Below, piece by piece: positions 42,216 to 54,168 of a stretch of 64,000 nt of DNA (the first letter of the stretch is position 1; each line of letters begins with the position of its first letter). Source of the DNA: Novosphingobium aquimarinum (GTDB lineage: Bacteria > Pseudomonadota > Alphaproteobacteria > Sphingomonadales > Sphingomonadaceae). Where the stretch lies: positions 1-64,000 of the forward strand of contig NZ_WRPO01000004.1 in assembly GCF_009746585.1 (NCBI RefSeq). The letters run 5' to 3'. A program made the position numbers and the translations under genes. The notes beneath the pieces were generated by a model. It was not told the origin of the DNA. It searched no databases and saw nothing but the letters and a program-made list of their open reading frames with translations.

Positions 42216-42246
42216 AAAAAGGGCGGCGAGTGGCTCGCCGCCCTTT
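42216..42246 (-). terminator. Terminator of the glsB-lipoprotein unit
   Basis: AAAGGGCGGCGAG (42218-42230) pairs perfectly with CTCGCCGCCCTTT (42234-42246) around a 3-nt loop, followed on the minus strand by a T-run. It lies 60 nt after the lipoprotein gene. Confidence 0.82.
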
Positions 42247-42306
42247 CAACTTGGCCAGTATCGCAGTGATAGACTGTGGCCAGTCCACCGCGATAACTAC
42301 CCGTGA

Positions 42307-42591
42307 TTACGGATGACCGGCGACGTCGTCGGCCTTTTCCTCGATCATGTCGGCCTTGTCTTCGCCAGCCTGGCGCAAAGCTTCAGCCTGATCTTCAACG
42401 GCTTCACCCGTGGCGCCGCCCATCTCCTCGCCGCGATTCTCCATCATGTCCGCAGCAGCGTCAGACGAGTCTTCGACGTAGTCCGCCTTCTCTTCGAGCG
42501 CGTCGTCCTGCGGGTTGTTGCAAGCCGCGAGGCCGAGAGTCGTGGCGGCAAGCGCAACGGCGGCAAGGCGAGGGGTGGTGATGAACTTCAT
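42307..42591 (-). CDS. Small acidic lipoprotein
   Basis: 94 residues. A lipoprotein signal peptide ends in LGLAAC (Cys about 24). The mature part is strongly acidic and helical, with repeated E/D/A-rich heptads that look like a coiled coil. I do not recognise a named family. It lies 50 nt after the GlsB-type gene on the same strand and before a terminator, so it probably shares the stress promoter. Confidence 0.7.
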   Translation of the reverse strand: MKFITTPRLAAVALAATTLGLAACNNPQDDALEEKADYVEDSSDAAADMMENRGEEMGGATGEAVEDQAEALRQAGEDKADMIEEKADDVAGHP

Positions 42592-42641
42592 AGGAATTTC
42601 CTTTTCCCTGTTGCTGAAAAATCAGGCTTTGGAGTCCCGCC

Positions 42642-42911
42642 TTAGCGCATCGAACCGCGACGGAAAAGATTGACAATCGCAAGCAGGATAACGGCGCCGA
42701 GGAACGAGGCGAACAGCGAGAGGATATCGAACGAACCGCTCGTAATCGGGGCTCCACCGATCAGCGGCGTGATGATCACACCCGCAATCAGCGCGCCGAT
42801 GATGCCGACGACGATGTTCAGAAAAATTCCCTGCTGCGCATCGGTGCGCATAAGAATGCTGGCGAGCCAGCCGATGATGCCACCGACCAGAAGAATGAGA
42901 ATGAGCGTCAT
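42642..42911 (-). CDS. GlsB/YeaQ/YmgE-family stress membrane protein
   Basis: 89 residues with three glycine-rich hydrophobic segments (GGIIGWLASILM, IVVGIIGALIAGVII, LFASFLGAVILLAIV), the transglycosylase-associated protein family. Members are induced by stress in many bacteria; their mechanism is unknown. The ATG at 42911 has TGGAG 9 nt upstream; a TTG at 42920 is less likely. An exact EcfG promoter lies 36 nt upstream. Confidence 0.88.
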   Translation of the reverse strand: MTLILILLVGGIIGWLASILMRTDAQQGIFLNIVVGIIGALIAGVIITPLIGGAPITSGSFDILSLFASFLGAVILLAIVNLFRRGSMR

Positions 42912-42946
42912 AGTGTGCAACTCCAGTGTTCGTACCTGGAAGCGTA

Positions 42947-42971
42947 AACGGTCCGTTGAGACGTTGGTTCC
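42947..42971 (-). promoter_or_regulatory. EcfG-type promoter of the glsB-lipoprotein unit
   Basis: Read on the minus strand: GGAAC (42967-42971), 16 nt, CGTT (42947-42950) followed by T. The start codon is 36 nt downstream. Confidence 0.72.
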
Positions 42972-43212
42972 ATCGGCCGAAGCACAAAGGTTTGGTTACA
43001 AGATGCACCTTCGGGTCCAGAAAAGCGGGAAATCTAGGCGCAGGGGCCCTTCCCCCGACGCGATTTTCCCACGAAAAAATTCGGTCGTGCCACCGCTTTG
43101 ACCCAAAACTCAGCATCGAACGCGTCCAAGGGTGAGCGCATTCGCGCCAACGCACGGCTCGTGCTTCGGCGCGATCGTGACGATTTTCAGCGCCGACGGA
43201 GTGTGCTTGCGT

Positions 43213-46200
43213 TCAGCCGATCATCATCAAGCTGGCATTGCCGCCCGCCGCAGTGGTGTTGATCGAGGTCGAGACCTCCTCGAGCAACCAGCGCGGGTCG
43301 CATCCTTCTCGCGTCCATACCGGCACCAGCGGCCCTTCCCACTCGGCCACTTCGGCGAGCGTTGCCAGCAACGATTCGCTATTGCCCTCGAACAGCACGA
43401 CCGCTGCCTCTCCGACGGAAACCGGATGAACGCGCGCCGTTACAGCTGTCGGCAGTCCGTGCGGCGGGGCCCAGCCCTCGATCATGGCGTCGCAACCGGC
43501 CGAGAAGGTCATCGCCAGCAGATCGTGCAGGCCCTCTTCGGTGGCCGCGCGGATGAAGACACGCCCGCGTGGTTCAAGCCCGTAGAGGTTACGCTCGCCC
43601 ACCGGGCCCGGCAGCTCGGTTACGAACCCCAGCAAGGAGTCCCGGCCGAATTGGCGTGCCCGCTCGGCTTGGTCCGGCTTGTCTTGCTTGGTCAGCCACT
43701 GGGCATAGGCGGTGAGCGCGGGATCCATCGGGCCATCGTTTCCGGCCAGCGCCAACGGCGCATGGCGGACGAGCCGTCCGAGATAGAGCGGGCCACCCGC
43801 CTTTGGGCCCGTCCCCGAAAGGCCGCGACCGCCGAACGGCTGAACGCCGACCACCGCGCCGATCTGGTTGCGATTGACATAGAGGTTGCCCGCCTCGATC
43901 CGCTGCGCGACATGCGCGACCGTCGCATCCAGCCGCGTGTGCAGGCCGAAGGTCAGACCGTATCCGGTCGCATTGATATCCGCGATCAGAGCATCGAGCC
44001 GGTCGCGGCGGTAACGCAGGACATGGAGAACCGGACCGAACACCTCGCGGTCCAGCTCTGCGATGCTGGCGATCTCGATAATCGTCGGCGCCACGAAAGT
44101 GCCGAGCGCCGCTTCCGGATCGACTTGTGCCTGGGTGATCTTTTTGCCTGCCGCGCGCATCGCCTCGATATGCGCGACGATACCCTGCTGCGCGTCTTCG
44201 TCGATCACCGGCCCGATATCGACCGCAAGCCGGTCGGTCTTGCCGATGCGCAGTTCCGCAAGAGCGCCGCGCAGCATCGCGAGCGTGCTGTCGGCGATCT
44301 CGTCCTGCAGGCACAGCACGCGAAGGGCGGAGCAACGCTGGCCGGCACTGTCGAACGCCGAGGCGATGACATCCGCCACGACTTGTTCGGGAAGCGCGGA
44401 AGAATCGACGATCATCGCGTTCTGCCCGCCCGTCTCCGCAACCAGCGGGATGGGCTGGCCATCCCGGGAAAGCCGCGTCGAGATTTGCTCGCGGATCAGC
44501 CGGGCGACATCGGTCGAGCCGGTGAACATGACGCCCGCCACCTCCGGCGCGGCGACCAGTGCCGCTCCGATCACGCCATCGCCGGGAAGCAGTTGCAGCG
44601 CGTCTTCCGGCACCCCTGCTTCGCGCAAGATGGCAAAGCCTGCCGCCGCGGTGAGCGGCGTTTGCTCGGCAGGCTTGGCCAGCACCGGGTTTCCCGCGAC
44701 CAGGGCGGCCGCGATCTGTCCGGTGAAAATCGCCAGCGGAAAGTTCCACGGACTGATGCAGACGATCGGCCCAAGCGGCACCGTATCCGCAAGCGTCGCG
44801 CGCGCCTGTGCTGCATAGTAGCGCAGGAAATCGACCGCCTCGCGAACTTCGGCCACGGCATTCGCCGCCGACTTGCCCGCCTCGCGCATGGCAAAGGCCA
44901 TCAGCTCGGGCATCCGCATCGTCATCAGGTCGGCCGCGCGTTCGAGGATCGCGGCGCGCCCGGCGACGGGTACCAGCGGCCACTGGCTGTTCGCAGCCCG
45001 GCGAGCCGCATCGGCGGCGTCGCTTTCGCTCGCCTCGACGATGGCACCGACGCGTTCGCGCCTGTCCGCAGGGTTGAAGAGGATTCGGGTCGCGCCGGAG
45101 AGGCCGTCTTCCGATGGCTCGAATGGTGCCGAGGCCGCCTCGCCCAGCGTCTGGGAAAGCCACGCCAAGACGGCTTCGTCGCTCAGATCGATCCCGGCGG
45201 AATTGACCCGGTCAGGGAAAATGTCCCGCGGTAGGGCGATCCGCTGGTTACGCGCGCCGGGCACCGGCATCGCCCGCACCACATCGGCTGGGTCGGTCAG
45301 CAGGTCCTCGACCGGGATGTCGGGATCGGCGATCCGATTGACGAAGGAGGAATTCGCTCCGTTTTCCAGCAGCCGGCGCACAAGGTAGGCCAGCAGCGTG
45401 CGATGCGAGCCGACGGGCGCGTAGATCCGGCAAGGTCGTTCCAACCGCGAAACGACTTCTTCGTAGAGCGCCTCGCCCATGCCGTGAAGGCACTGGAACT
45501 CATAGTCGCCTTCCTGAAACTCGGGGCCGGCGAGCGCCATCACGCTGGCCAGGGTCTGCGCGTTGTGAGTCGCGAACTGCGGGAACAGCGAATCCCTGTT
45601 GTCGAGGAGCTTCCTTGCGCAGGCCACGTAAGCCAGGTCGCTATGCACTTTGCGCGTATAGACGGGATAGTCGGCCAGCCCATCGACTTGCGCGCGCTTG
45701 ATCTCGGCATCCCAGTAGGCACCCTTCACCAGCCGCACCATGATCCGGCGATCGGAGCGCCGCGCCAGATCGGCCAGCCAATCGATCACGAACGGACAGC
45801 GCTTGCCGTAGGCCTGGACCACGAAGCCGAGCCCGTCCCACCCGGCCAGCTCCGGATCGAGCGCGAGCGCCTCGAGCAGGTCCAGCGAGATTTCGAGCCG
45901 ATCGGCTTCCTCGGCATCGATGTTGAAGCCGATCCCGAAGCGAGAGGCCTGCACCGCCAGTTCGCGCAAGCGGGGAAGCAGTTCGCCCATCACCCGATCG
46001 AGCTGCGCCCGGCCGTAACGCGGATGAAGCGCGGATAGCTTGATGGAAATGCCCGCGCCTTCGTAGACGCCGCGCCCTCCCGCAGTCATGCCGATGGCGT
46101 GAATCGCGCGCATGTAATCGGCGTAATAGCGGCGTGCATCGTCCGCCGTCGCTGCCGCTTCGCCCAGCATGTCGTAGCTATAGCGAAACCCGCGCGCCTC

Positions 46201-46797
46201 CTTCTCCCGCGCGCGCTTGAGCGCCTCGGCGATGGTCTCGCCCATCACGAACTGCTCGCCCATCAGCCGCATCGCCACTTCGACGCCGCTGCGAATCACT
46301 GGCTCTCCGGCGCGCCGCAGCAGCCGAGTGAGCGCGGCGGAAAGACCGTCGTCATCGACCGTCGAGACGACTCGCCGCGTAACGACGAGACCCCAGGTCG
46401 CAGCGTTGAGAAACAGCGAGCGGCCGCTGCCGAGATGCGACTGCCAGTCGCCCGGCGCGATCTTGTCGCGGATCAACGCATCGCGCGTGCCGTCGTCGGG
46501 AATGCGCAGCAGCGCCTCGGCGAGACACATCAGTGCGACGCCTTCCTGGCTCGACAGCGAATATTCCTGAACCAGCGCCTCCATCCCGCCGCGCCGATCC
46601 TTGCCGCGCACGGCGAGGACGAGATCCCTAGCCACCGATCTCGTCTGCTCGCGCTGTTCGGGCGACAGGGTCGCCGCGTCGAGCAGCGGCAGGATGCAGG
46701 CGGATTCTTCGCGACGCGTTGCTGCCGTGATCGCCTTGCGAAGCGGCGTGGGGTTGGCGGCGGCGGGCGCAAATGCGCCGAAGGCGGAAGCGTTCAT
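43213..46797 (-). CDS. putA: Bifunctional proline dehydrogenase / glutamate semialdehyde dehydrogenase
   Basis: 1194 residues. A flavin-dependent proline dehydrogenase barrel (about 150-480) is joined to an NAD-dependent aldehyde dehydrogenase (about 560-1010; catalytic cysteine in QRCSALRV, glutamate in ETGGQNA) and a further C-terminal domain (about 1050-1194). There is no N-terminal ribbon-helix-helix domain, so unlike E. coli PutA it is not its own repressor; the divergent Lrp-type gene takes that role. It oxidises proline to glutamate, with the intermediate channelled between the sites. Confidence 0.95.
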   Translation of the reverse strand: MNASAFGAFAPAAANPTPLRKAITAATRREESACILPLLDAATLSPEQREQTRSVARDLVLAVRGKDRRGGMEALVQEYSLSSQEGVALMCLAEALLRIPDDGTRDALIRDKIAPGDWQSHLGSGRSLFLNAATWGLVVTRRVVSTVDDDGLSAALTRLLRRAGEPVIRSGVEVAMRLMGEQFVMGETIAEALKRAREKEARGFRYSYDMLGEAAATADDARRYYADYMRAIHAIGMTAGGRGVYEGAGISIKLSALHPRYGRAQLDRVMGELLPRLRELAVQASRFGIGFNIDAEEADRLEISLDLLEALALDPELAGWDGLGFVVQAYGKRCPFVIDWLADLARRSDRRIMVRLVKGAYWDAEIKRAQVDGLADYPVYTRKVHSDLAYVACARKLLDNRDSLFPQFATHNAQTLASVMALAGPEFQEGDYEFQCLHGMGEALYEEVVSRLERPCRIYAPVGSHRTLLAYLVRRLLENGANSSFVNRIADPDIPVEDLLTDPADVVRAMPVPGARNQRIALPRDIFPDRVNSAGIDLSDEAVLAWLSQTLGEAASAPFEPSEDGLSGATRILFNPADRRERVGAIVEASESDAADAARRAANSQWPLVPVAGRAAILERAADLMTMRMPELMAFAMREAGKSAANAVAEVREAVDFLRYYAAQARATLADTVPLGPIVCISPWNFPLAIFTGQIAAALVAGNPVLAKPAEQTPLTAAAGFAILREAGVPEDALQLLPGDGVIGAALVAAPEVAGVMFTGSTDVARLIREQISTRLSRDGQPIPLVAETGGQNAMIVDSSALPEQVVADVIASAFDSAGQRCSALRVLCLQDEIADSTLAMLRGALAELRIGKTDRLAVDIGPVIDEDAQQGIVAHIEAMRAAGKKITQAQVDPEAALGTFVAPTIIEIASIAELDREVFGPVLHVLRYRRDRLDALIADINATGYGLTFGLHTRLDATVAHVAQRIEAGNLYVNRNQIGAVVGVQPFGGRGLSGTGPKAGGPLYLGRLVRHAPLALAGNDGPMDPALTAYAQWLTKQDKPDQAERARQFGRDSLLGFVTELPGPVGERNLYGLEPRGRVFIRAATEEGLHDLLAMTFSAGCDAMIEGWAPPHGLPTAVTARVHPVSVGEAAVVLFEGNSESLLATLAEVAEWEGPLVPVWTREGCDPRWLLEEVSTSINTTAAGGNASLMMIG

Positions 46798-46896
46798 GGC
46801 GACACTATAATCCGTCCCGATTGAGCGGTCCGACTTGCTTTGCGCACTCAGAGAGGCAAATTGCCCTCATTAGCTTGGCTTAATAGTGAGAATGGT

Positions 46897-47367
46897 GTGA
46901 GAAATCCTCCCAAGGCAGCCGATCTGGATGAGTTCGACCGCAAGATGCTCAAGGTGCTCGCGCACGATGGCCGTATCACCGTCACAGCGCTCGCGGAGAG
47001 AATCGGACTTTCCAAAACGCCTTGCCAGCAGAGGCTTAAACGCATGATCAGCCAGGGCGTGATCCGGGGATTTCGCGCCGTCATCGACCCCACCCGGCTC
47101 GGAACGGACCATGTCGCGTTCACCGAGGTCAAACTTTCCGACACCCGCCAAGCCGCGCTAACCGCTTTTAACGATGCTGTACGGGCAATTCCCGAGGTCG
47201 AGGAATGCCATATGATCGCCAGTCATTTCGATTATCTGCTCAAGGTTCGCACTCGGGACATCCGCCGTTACCGGGAGGTTTTGGGCGAAAGGATCGGCAG
47301 CCTGCCGCATGTCGCGAGCACCTCCACTTTCGTCGCGATGGAGACGGTCATCGATAAGGCGCATTAG
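46897..47367 (+). CDS. putR: Lrp/AsnC-family regulator, probable putA activator
   Basis: 156 residues. The N-terminal helix-turn-helix (ITVTALAERIGLSKTPCQQR, about 23-42) is followed by the RAM ligand-binding domain. It is divergent from putA, the usual arrangement of PutR, which activates putA when proline is present. The start is chosen at GTG 46897 because family members begin about seven residues before DLDEFDRKML; the frame is open to a TTG at 46840. The name rests on position as much as sequence. Confidence 0.88.
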   Translation: MRNPPKAADLDEFDRKMLKVLAHDGRITVTALAERIGLSKTPCQQRLKRMISQGVIRGFRAVIDPTRLGTDHVAFTEVKLSDTRQAALTAFNDAVRAIPEVEECHMIASHFDYLLKVRTRDIRRYREVLGERIGSLPHVASTSTFVAMETVIDKAH

Positions 47368-47425
47368 TCTGCGCAGTTAACCAAACTTGACTTAAATCTA
47401 GTCGTCATCTGCCGTTCAGACAGGC

Positions 47426-48577
47426 ATGAAAGCGATCGATACCAGCGCGCCGGCGGGCGGCTTCTTGAGCTGGCTCGGGATCGGACCGGGCCGGACTGGG
47501 GCGGAAGATGTGGCACCTGCGGCAGAGCGACCTACGCTCGAGGTCGTCGAAAGCCCCGTGGACAGGCGACGGCGCCTGCTGTTGGAGGACATTCGCAGCT
47601 TTCTGCTCGCCCACGGTCTCGAAATCAGTCCGTGGACCCTCATGGTTGCCTACGAGATCATGACCGGAGGCAACCCGGACCTGAGCAAGGCGATCGAGAA
47701 CCAGGTTTCCACGCGGCGACCGGTCACGGTCGAATGGCTCAAGGAGGTGTACGCTCAAAGCGACGAGGGAGACGCCGTCGAAGGGCTCACCACGATGATG
47801 GGCAAGCTCGAGAGCGCGATCGAGGAATTTTCCAAAACCGCCAGTGCCGCCAAATCCGCGACCAGCGAATACAACATCGCGTTGGAAGCCAGTGTCTCCG
47901 ATCTGCGGCAAGCTTCCGAGGCGGGCAATGTCCTCAATCAGCTGGCGACGATCGCGCGCGACATGCTTGCGCGAACCCAACAGATCGAAGTCGAGCTGGC
48001 CCGCAGCGAAAAGGAAACGCGTTCGCTCCAGGAGTGTTTGGCTGAGGCTCGCAAAGAGGCCGAGATCGACCATCTGACCGGGCTGCCCAATCGCCGCGCT
48101 TTCGAGACGGTCTTTAAGATGGAAATCGAAACCGCTCGCGAGACCGGTGAACCGTTGTGCGTCGCCTTCTGCGACATCGATCACTTCAAACGGATCAACG
48201 ATACGCACGGCCATGACGCGGGCGATCGAGTGCTGCGCATGATTGCCCAGACGCTGGCCAAGATTTCCAAGGACAAGTGCCACGTCGCACGACATGGCGG
48301 CGAAGAATTCGTCATTCTGATGCGCGGTCGAACGCTGGATAAGGCTTGGGAAATGCTCGACGATGCGCGCGAGGGTCTTGCCTCGCGGCGGCTCGTCAAC
48401 CGCTCCACCGACATTCCATTCGGCCAGATCACGTTCTCGGCCGGTATCGCGGAAGTGCAGGCCCGTGAGCGGCCACGCGACGCGCTCAAATGCGCCGACG
48501 AGGCTCTCTACGCCGCAAAGGAAAGAGGCCGTAACTGCATCCTGCGAGCGGATCAGATCCAATCGAACGCCGCCTGA
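47426..48577 (+). CDS. Diguanylate cyclase without I-site
   Basis: 383 residues. An N-terminal helical region (about 40-210, coiled-coil-like) precedes a GGDEF domain with GGEEF as active motif and DIDHFKRINDTHGH. It makes cyclic di-GMP. The RxxD inhibitory site expected nine residues before GGEEF reads KDKC, so product inhibition is probably absent. No membrane segment is seen. The start at 47426 has no strong ribosome site. Confidence 0.88.
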   Translation: MKAIDTSAPAGGFLSWLGIGPGRTGAEDVAPAAERPTLEVVESPVDRRRRLLLEDIRSFLLAHGLEISPWTLMVAYEIMTGGNPDLSKAIENQVSTRRPVTVEWLKEVYAQSDEGDAVEGLTTMMGKLESAIEEFSKTASAAKSATSEYNIALEASVSDLRQASEAGNVLNQLATIARDMLARTQQIEVELARSEKETRSLQECLAEARKEAEIDHLTGLPNRRAFETVFKMEIETARETGEPLCVAFCDIDHFKRINDTHGHDAGDRVLRMIAQTLAKISKDKCHVARHGGEEFVILMRGRTLDKAWEMLDDAREGLASRRLVNRSTDIPFGQITFSAGIAEVQARERPRDALKCADEALYAAKERGRNCILRADQIQSNAA

Positions 48578-48739
48578 CGGGATCCTTAGAATAAGCCTCG
48601 CCTGCCAGTGGCCGGTAAGCTTCGCCCTTTTTCCTACGGGGGCGGAGCGTTCAGGCGTTCTCGCACGAATACGTCAACCGGGCGGGTCGCCATCGCGGCA
48701 CCGCCCCGGTTGGCATGCGAGGGTCACACCCAGGTGGCC

Positions 48740-49171
48740 TCAGTGCGCGGTCGTCAGCTGCCCGCGAATGGCGCCCTTGGGATAGTCCCCGGTATGCACG
48801 TTGGCATAGTAGCCGGCGGGATTGGCAAGGATCGCTTTCAGCAGATCGGGCTCGACCGCGACACATTCGTCGCTGTCGGTCCCGGTCACGCTGATGGTGA
48901 TGACCGGCGGCCCGTCGCTGCCCGCCGCGCCTTCGTGAATGTGCGCGGCCACGGGCGATGCAATCTGCTTCGCAGCGAGCGAGAAGCAGAAATCGCCGGT
49001 ATCGGCGTCGACATCCGCTTTCAATTCGCCCGTTCCGTCGGAATCGCCGCCGCCGGTTTCCTCCGCGCCCTTGAGCATGGCGTGAAGTTCGGTCGCTGCG
49101 GCAAGAGCCGGCGTAAGCGCGAGGCCAACGGCAGCGGCGCCGGCCAGCAGTGTGCGATACCTGGTGATCAT
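48740..49171 (-). CDS. CHRD domain exported protein
   Basis: 143 residues with a signal peptide (ending ALAAA, about 1-24) and one CHRD domain: HIHEGAAGSDGPPVI in the middle and NPAGYYANVHTGDYPKGAIRGQ at the end. CHRD was first described in chordin; the function in bacteria is unknown. AGGAGAGG precedes the ATG at 49171, which excludes the longer frame from 49252. A GC-rich hairpin at 48675-48712 lies beyond its stop. Confidence 0.88.
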   Translation of the reverse strand: MITRYRTLLAGAAAVGLALTPALAAATELHAMLKGAEETGGGDSDGTGELKADVDADTGDFCFSLAAKQIASPVAAHIHEGAAGSDGPPVITISVTGTDSDECVAVEPDLLKAILANPAGYYANVHTGDYPKGAIRGQLTTAH

Positions 49172-49316
49172 GTCCGATCCTCTCCTGTCTTGCAGCGCCG
49201 CTTTTGCTTGCGGGCTTTCCGATCTTGGATGCAGCAGCTTACCGCGCCCCACGCGAAACGAGAATGCAGAATCGTACTCGTGTGGGCGCTAAAATTAAGG
49301 AGCGCGACCCGTCCGG

Positions 49317-50222
49317 TCAGCCGTAGCCAAACCGCTCCATGAAGCCGACGATTTCGGGATCATCATAGATGCGGTCGAGCTGCTCGGGTGTCAGATCCTC
49401 ATCCTCGATCTGCGCGCGAGAAGGATCGAAATCCTTGCTGGCGCCCGTCTTCCAGTCGACCGCAGTATCCCACAGGAAGCGACGGGCATGCAGCCGCTCG
49501 AACGGCTCGAGAAACCGGGTCGATGGTTCGAGACCGAGGAAGGCGTAAACTCGCGTCATCGTCGGCACCGGATCGCGCACGAGGTCCTCGTAGCGCGAGA
49601 CCAGCACGTTGCTTCGATCCCAGTGCGGCCGCCAGCCGGCAATGTTGCGCTTGAGCAGCGCCCACCGGCTTTCTTTCTCAGCAGGCTTCACATTCTGCCG
49701 CCAGATCGAGCGCAGAATCGCCTTCGGATTGCGTGGCGTATAAATGGCGCGACCTTGACGCGAAATCAGATCGACGATCTCAGGCGCATCGACATAGTCC
49801 GGGCTCTTGTCGCCGAACGCCAGCACCTCGGGCTTGCCGTACTTCTTCTTGAACAACCGCAAGGCGTCGACGTGCCAGCGAAGCCAGCTGTCGACGGAAA
49901 GCGGCGCTCGCCCGTCGATCAGGCGCAGCACTTCCGCCACCGTAGCGCCATGACCGAGCATGCGCTGGAAATGCAGTTGCCACATGTGCGGCGCGAACAG
50001 CGCGCGATTGATTTCGCTCTCGCACAGGCAAATCGCCTGGGGATGATCGTCGATGCAGCGCGAAAGCAGTGACGTTCCGGTCCTGAGGGGCCCGACGATG
50101 AAGAACAGCGCGGTGTTGCGCGGAACTCTTACGTTCTGGCGGCGAGGCACGGTAATGGTCTGGCCCGCGATGGGGTCTCTCCTGCGGCGGAATCCTTTCG
50201 CGCCAAGTCCTAGCGCCGCCAT
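49317..50222 (-). CDS. Sulfotransferase family protein
   Basis: 301 residues. The PAPS-binding loop is FIVGPLRTGTSLLSR (about 41-55), and the 3'-phosphate-binding region includes TPRNPKAILRS. There is no TPR part, unlike the sulfotransferase at 3.5-5.1 kb. The acceptor is unknown; candidates are surface glycans or lipids. It lies 28 nt downstream of uvrA on the same strand, probably by chance rather than function. Confidence 0.88.
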   Translation of the reverse strand: MAALGLGAKGFRRRRDPIAGQTITVPRRQNVRVPRNTALFFIVGPLRTGTSLLSRCIDDHPQAICLCESEINRALFAPHMWQLHFQRMLGHGATVAEVLRLIDGRAPLSVDSWLRWHVDALRLFKKKYGKPEVLAFGDKSPDYVDAPEIVDLISRQGRAIYTPRNPKAILRSIWRQNVKPAEKESRWALLKRNIAGWRPHWDRSNVLVSRYEDLVRDPVPTMTRVYAFLGLEPSTRFLEPFERLHARRFLWDTAVDWKTGASKDFDPSRAQIEDEDLTPEQLDRIYDDPEIVGFMERFGYG

Positions 50223-50249
50223 CGCGTCAGTTGAAGAGCGCGGCGCGCG

Positions 50250-53138
<2,889 letters not shown>

Positions 53139-53149
53139 GAAAAGGGCGT

Positions 53150-53164
53150 GTTCCGGAAATGTTC
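53150..53164. promoter_or_regulatory. LexA (SOS) box of uvrA
   Basis: GTTC (53150-53153), 7 nt, GTTC (53161-53164), that is GAAC-N7-GAAC on the gene's strand. It begins 12 nt upstream of the uvrA start codon. Same motif and placement as the box at 30581. Confidence 0.7.
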
Positions 53165-53327
53165 GCGCAGGTCAAGCCGGCAGGCGGGGTTGATCGCCTA
53201 GATGGCATCGGCAAGGCGCGGTGCAAGGGCGGCATGCCACGGGCAGTGGCGGGCTGACGATCAGCGGGCGGCGACAATCCGATCTCGTGGCTGGACCGCA
53301 AGCTGCGCCCGCCCCTATGCCTCGGCC

Positions 53328-53912
53328 ATGGCGATGAGTATCGGAAAAGCGATGCGTGGCGCTGGTGGGGCGCTGCTGATCTCCGCATTGGCGGCTTGCG
53401 GCGGCGGCACCAAGTTCCGGCCGGTCAGCGATACGCCGGTGCGCATCGGCCCACCCTACAAGATCCGCGGCACCACTTACACGCCCGCCGCCGACCCGAC
53501 CTATGACTTTCTGGGCTATGCCACCTGGTACGGCAACGAAAGCGGCAACCAGACTGCGAATGGCGAACGCTTCCGCCCCGATTGGGTCACCGCCGCGCAT
53601 CGCACTTTGCCGCTGCCGAGCTATGTCGAAGTGACATCGCTGGAGACGGGGCGACGCGTCCTCGTGCGCATCAACGATCGCGGGCCGTTCACCGAGCAGA
53701 CTCGAATCATCGATTTGTCGAAGGGCGCGGCCGAATTGTTGGGAATTCGGGACAGGGGCAAGTCCGGCGTTCGCGTGCGCCTCGTCTCGCCAGTCGAGAA
53801 CGATCGGGCGGCTCTCCGGAAAGGCAAGGCCGCTCGCGCCCTTCCCCCGGTCGAGCCGCGCGCGCTCGCCAATCTGCGCGCCCAGTTCGAACGAGGTGTC
53901 GGCGACTGGTGA
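53328..53912 (+). CDS. rlpA: RlpA-family septal ring lytic transglycosylase, lipoprotein
   Basis: 194 residues. A lipoprotein signal ends in SALAAC (Cys about 24). The double-psi beta-barrel domain is complete: ATWYGNE.SGN.TANGERF, HRTLPLPS and RINDRGPF, the last holding the catalytic aspartate. The C-terminal SPOR domain that brings E. coli RlpA to the septum is missing. It cleaves or binds peptidoglycan at division sites. ATG 53328 or 53334 are both possible; neither has a clear ribosome site. Confidence 0.87.
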   Translation: MAMSIGKAMRGAGGALLISALAACGGGTKFRPVSDTPVRIGPPYKIRGTTYTPAADPTYDFLGYATWYGNESGNQTANGERFRPDWVTAAHRTLPLPSYVEVTSLETGRRVLVRINDRGPFTEQTRIIDLSKGAAELLGIRDRGKSGVRVRLVSPVENDRAALRKGKAARALPPVEPRALANLRAQFERGVGDW

Positions 53913-54020
53913 GCGGAAGCCGCTCGATCGCGCTTCGAGGGTAGATTAAAGCGGCAATCGTCCCCATGTCGATGGCAGAGGCGGCAAAGAAGCCGTCCGC
54001 AACGACAGGAGAGCAACGCC

Positions 54021-54164
54021 ATGGAAAAACTCGGCAATGAAATCCCCTTCCGCCGCGCGCACGATCCGCGCCGCACCGGTTCGCTGGTGCTCGACCAGCA
54101 TCGCGAGGAAGCGGTGCGCGAAATGCGCGAAGCCGCCAGGAAGGATGCGAAGTCCGGCCGTTAA
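54021..54164 (+). CDS. Small basic protein, 47 residues
   Basis: A short frame with a very good ribosome site (AGGAGAG, 7 nt before the ATG). The product begins MEKLGNEIPFRRAHDPRR and is highly charged, mostly helical in its second half (EEAVREMREAARKDAK). I know of no characterised homologue. It lies 4 nt from the convergent cytidine deaminase stop and 108 nt after rlpA. Codon use matches the neighbours. Confidence 0.6.
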   Translation: MEKLGNEIPFRRAHDPRRTGSLVLDQHREEAVREMREAARKDAKSGR

Positions 54165-54168
54165 GCGG

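Noticed and set aside
43132..45234. A 700-codon open frame antisense to putA
   Set aside because: Arginine/histidine-rich composition without domains; putA on the other strand is certain.
48675..48712. GC-rich hairpin between the cyclase and CHRD genes
   Set aside because: The stem is strong but has a bulge and no T-run; possible terminator but not convincing.
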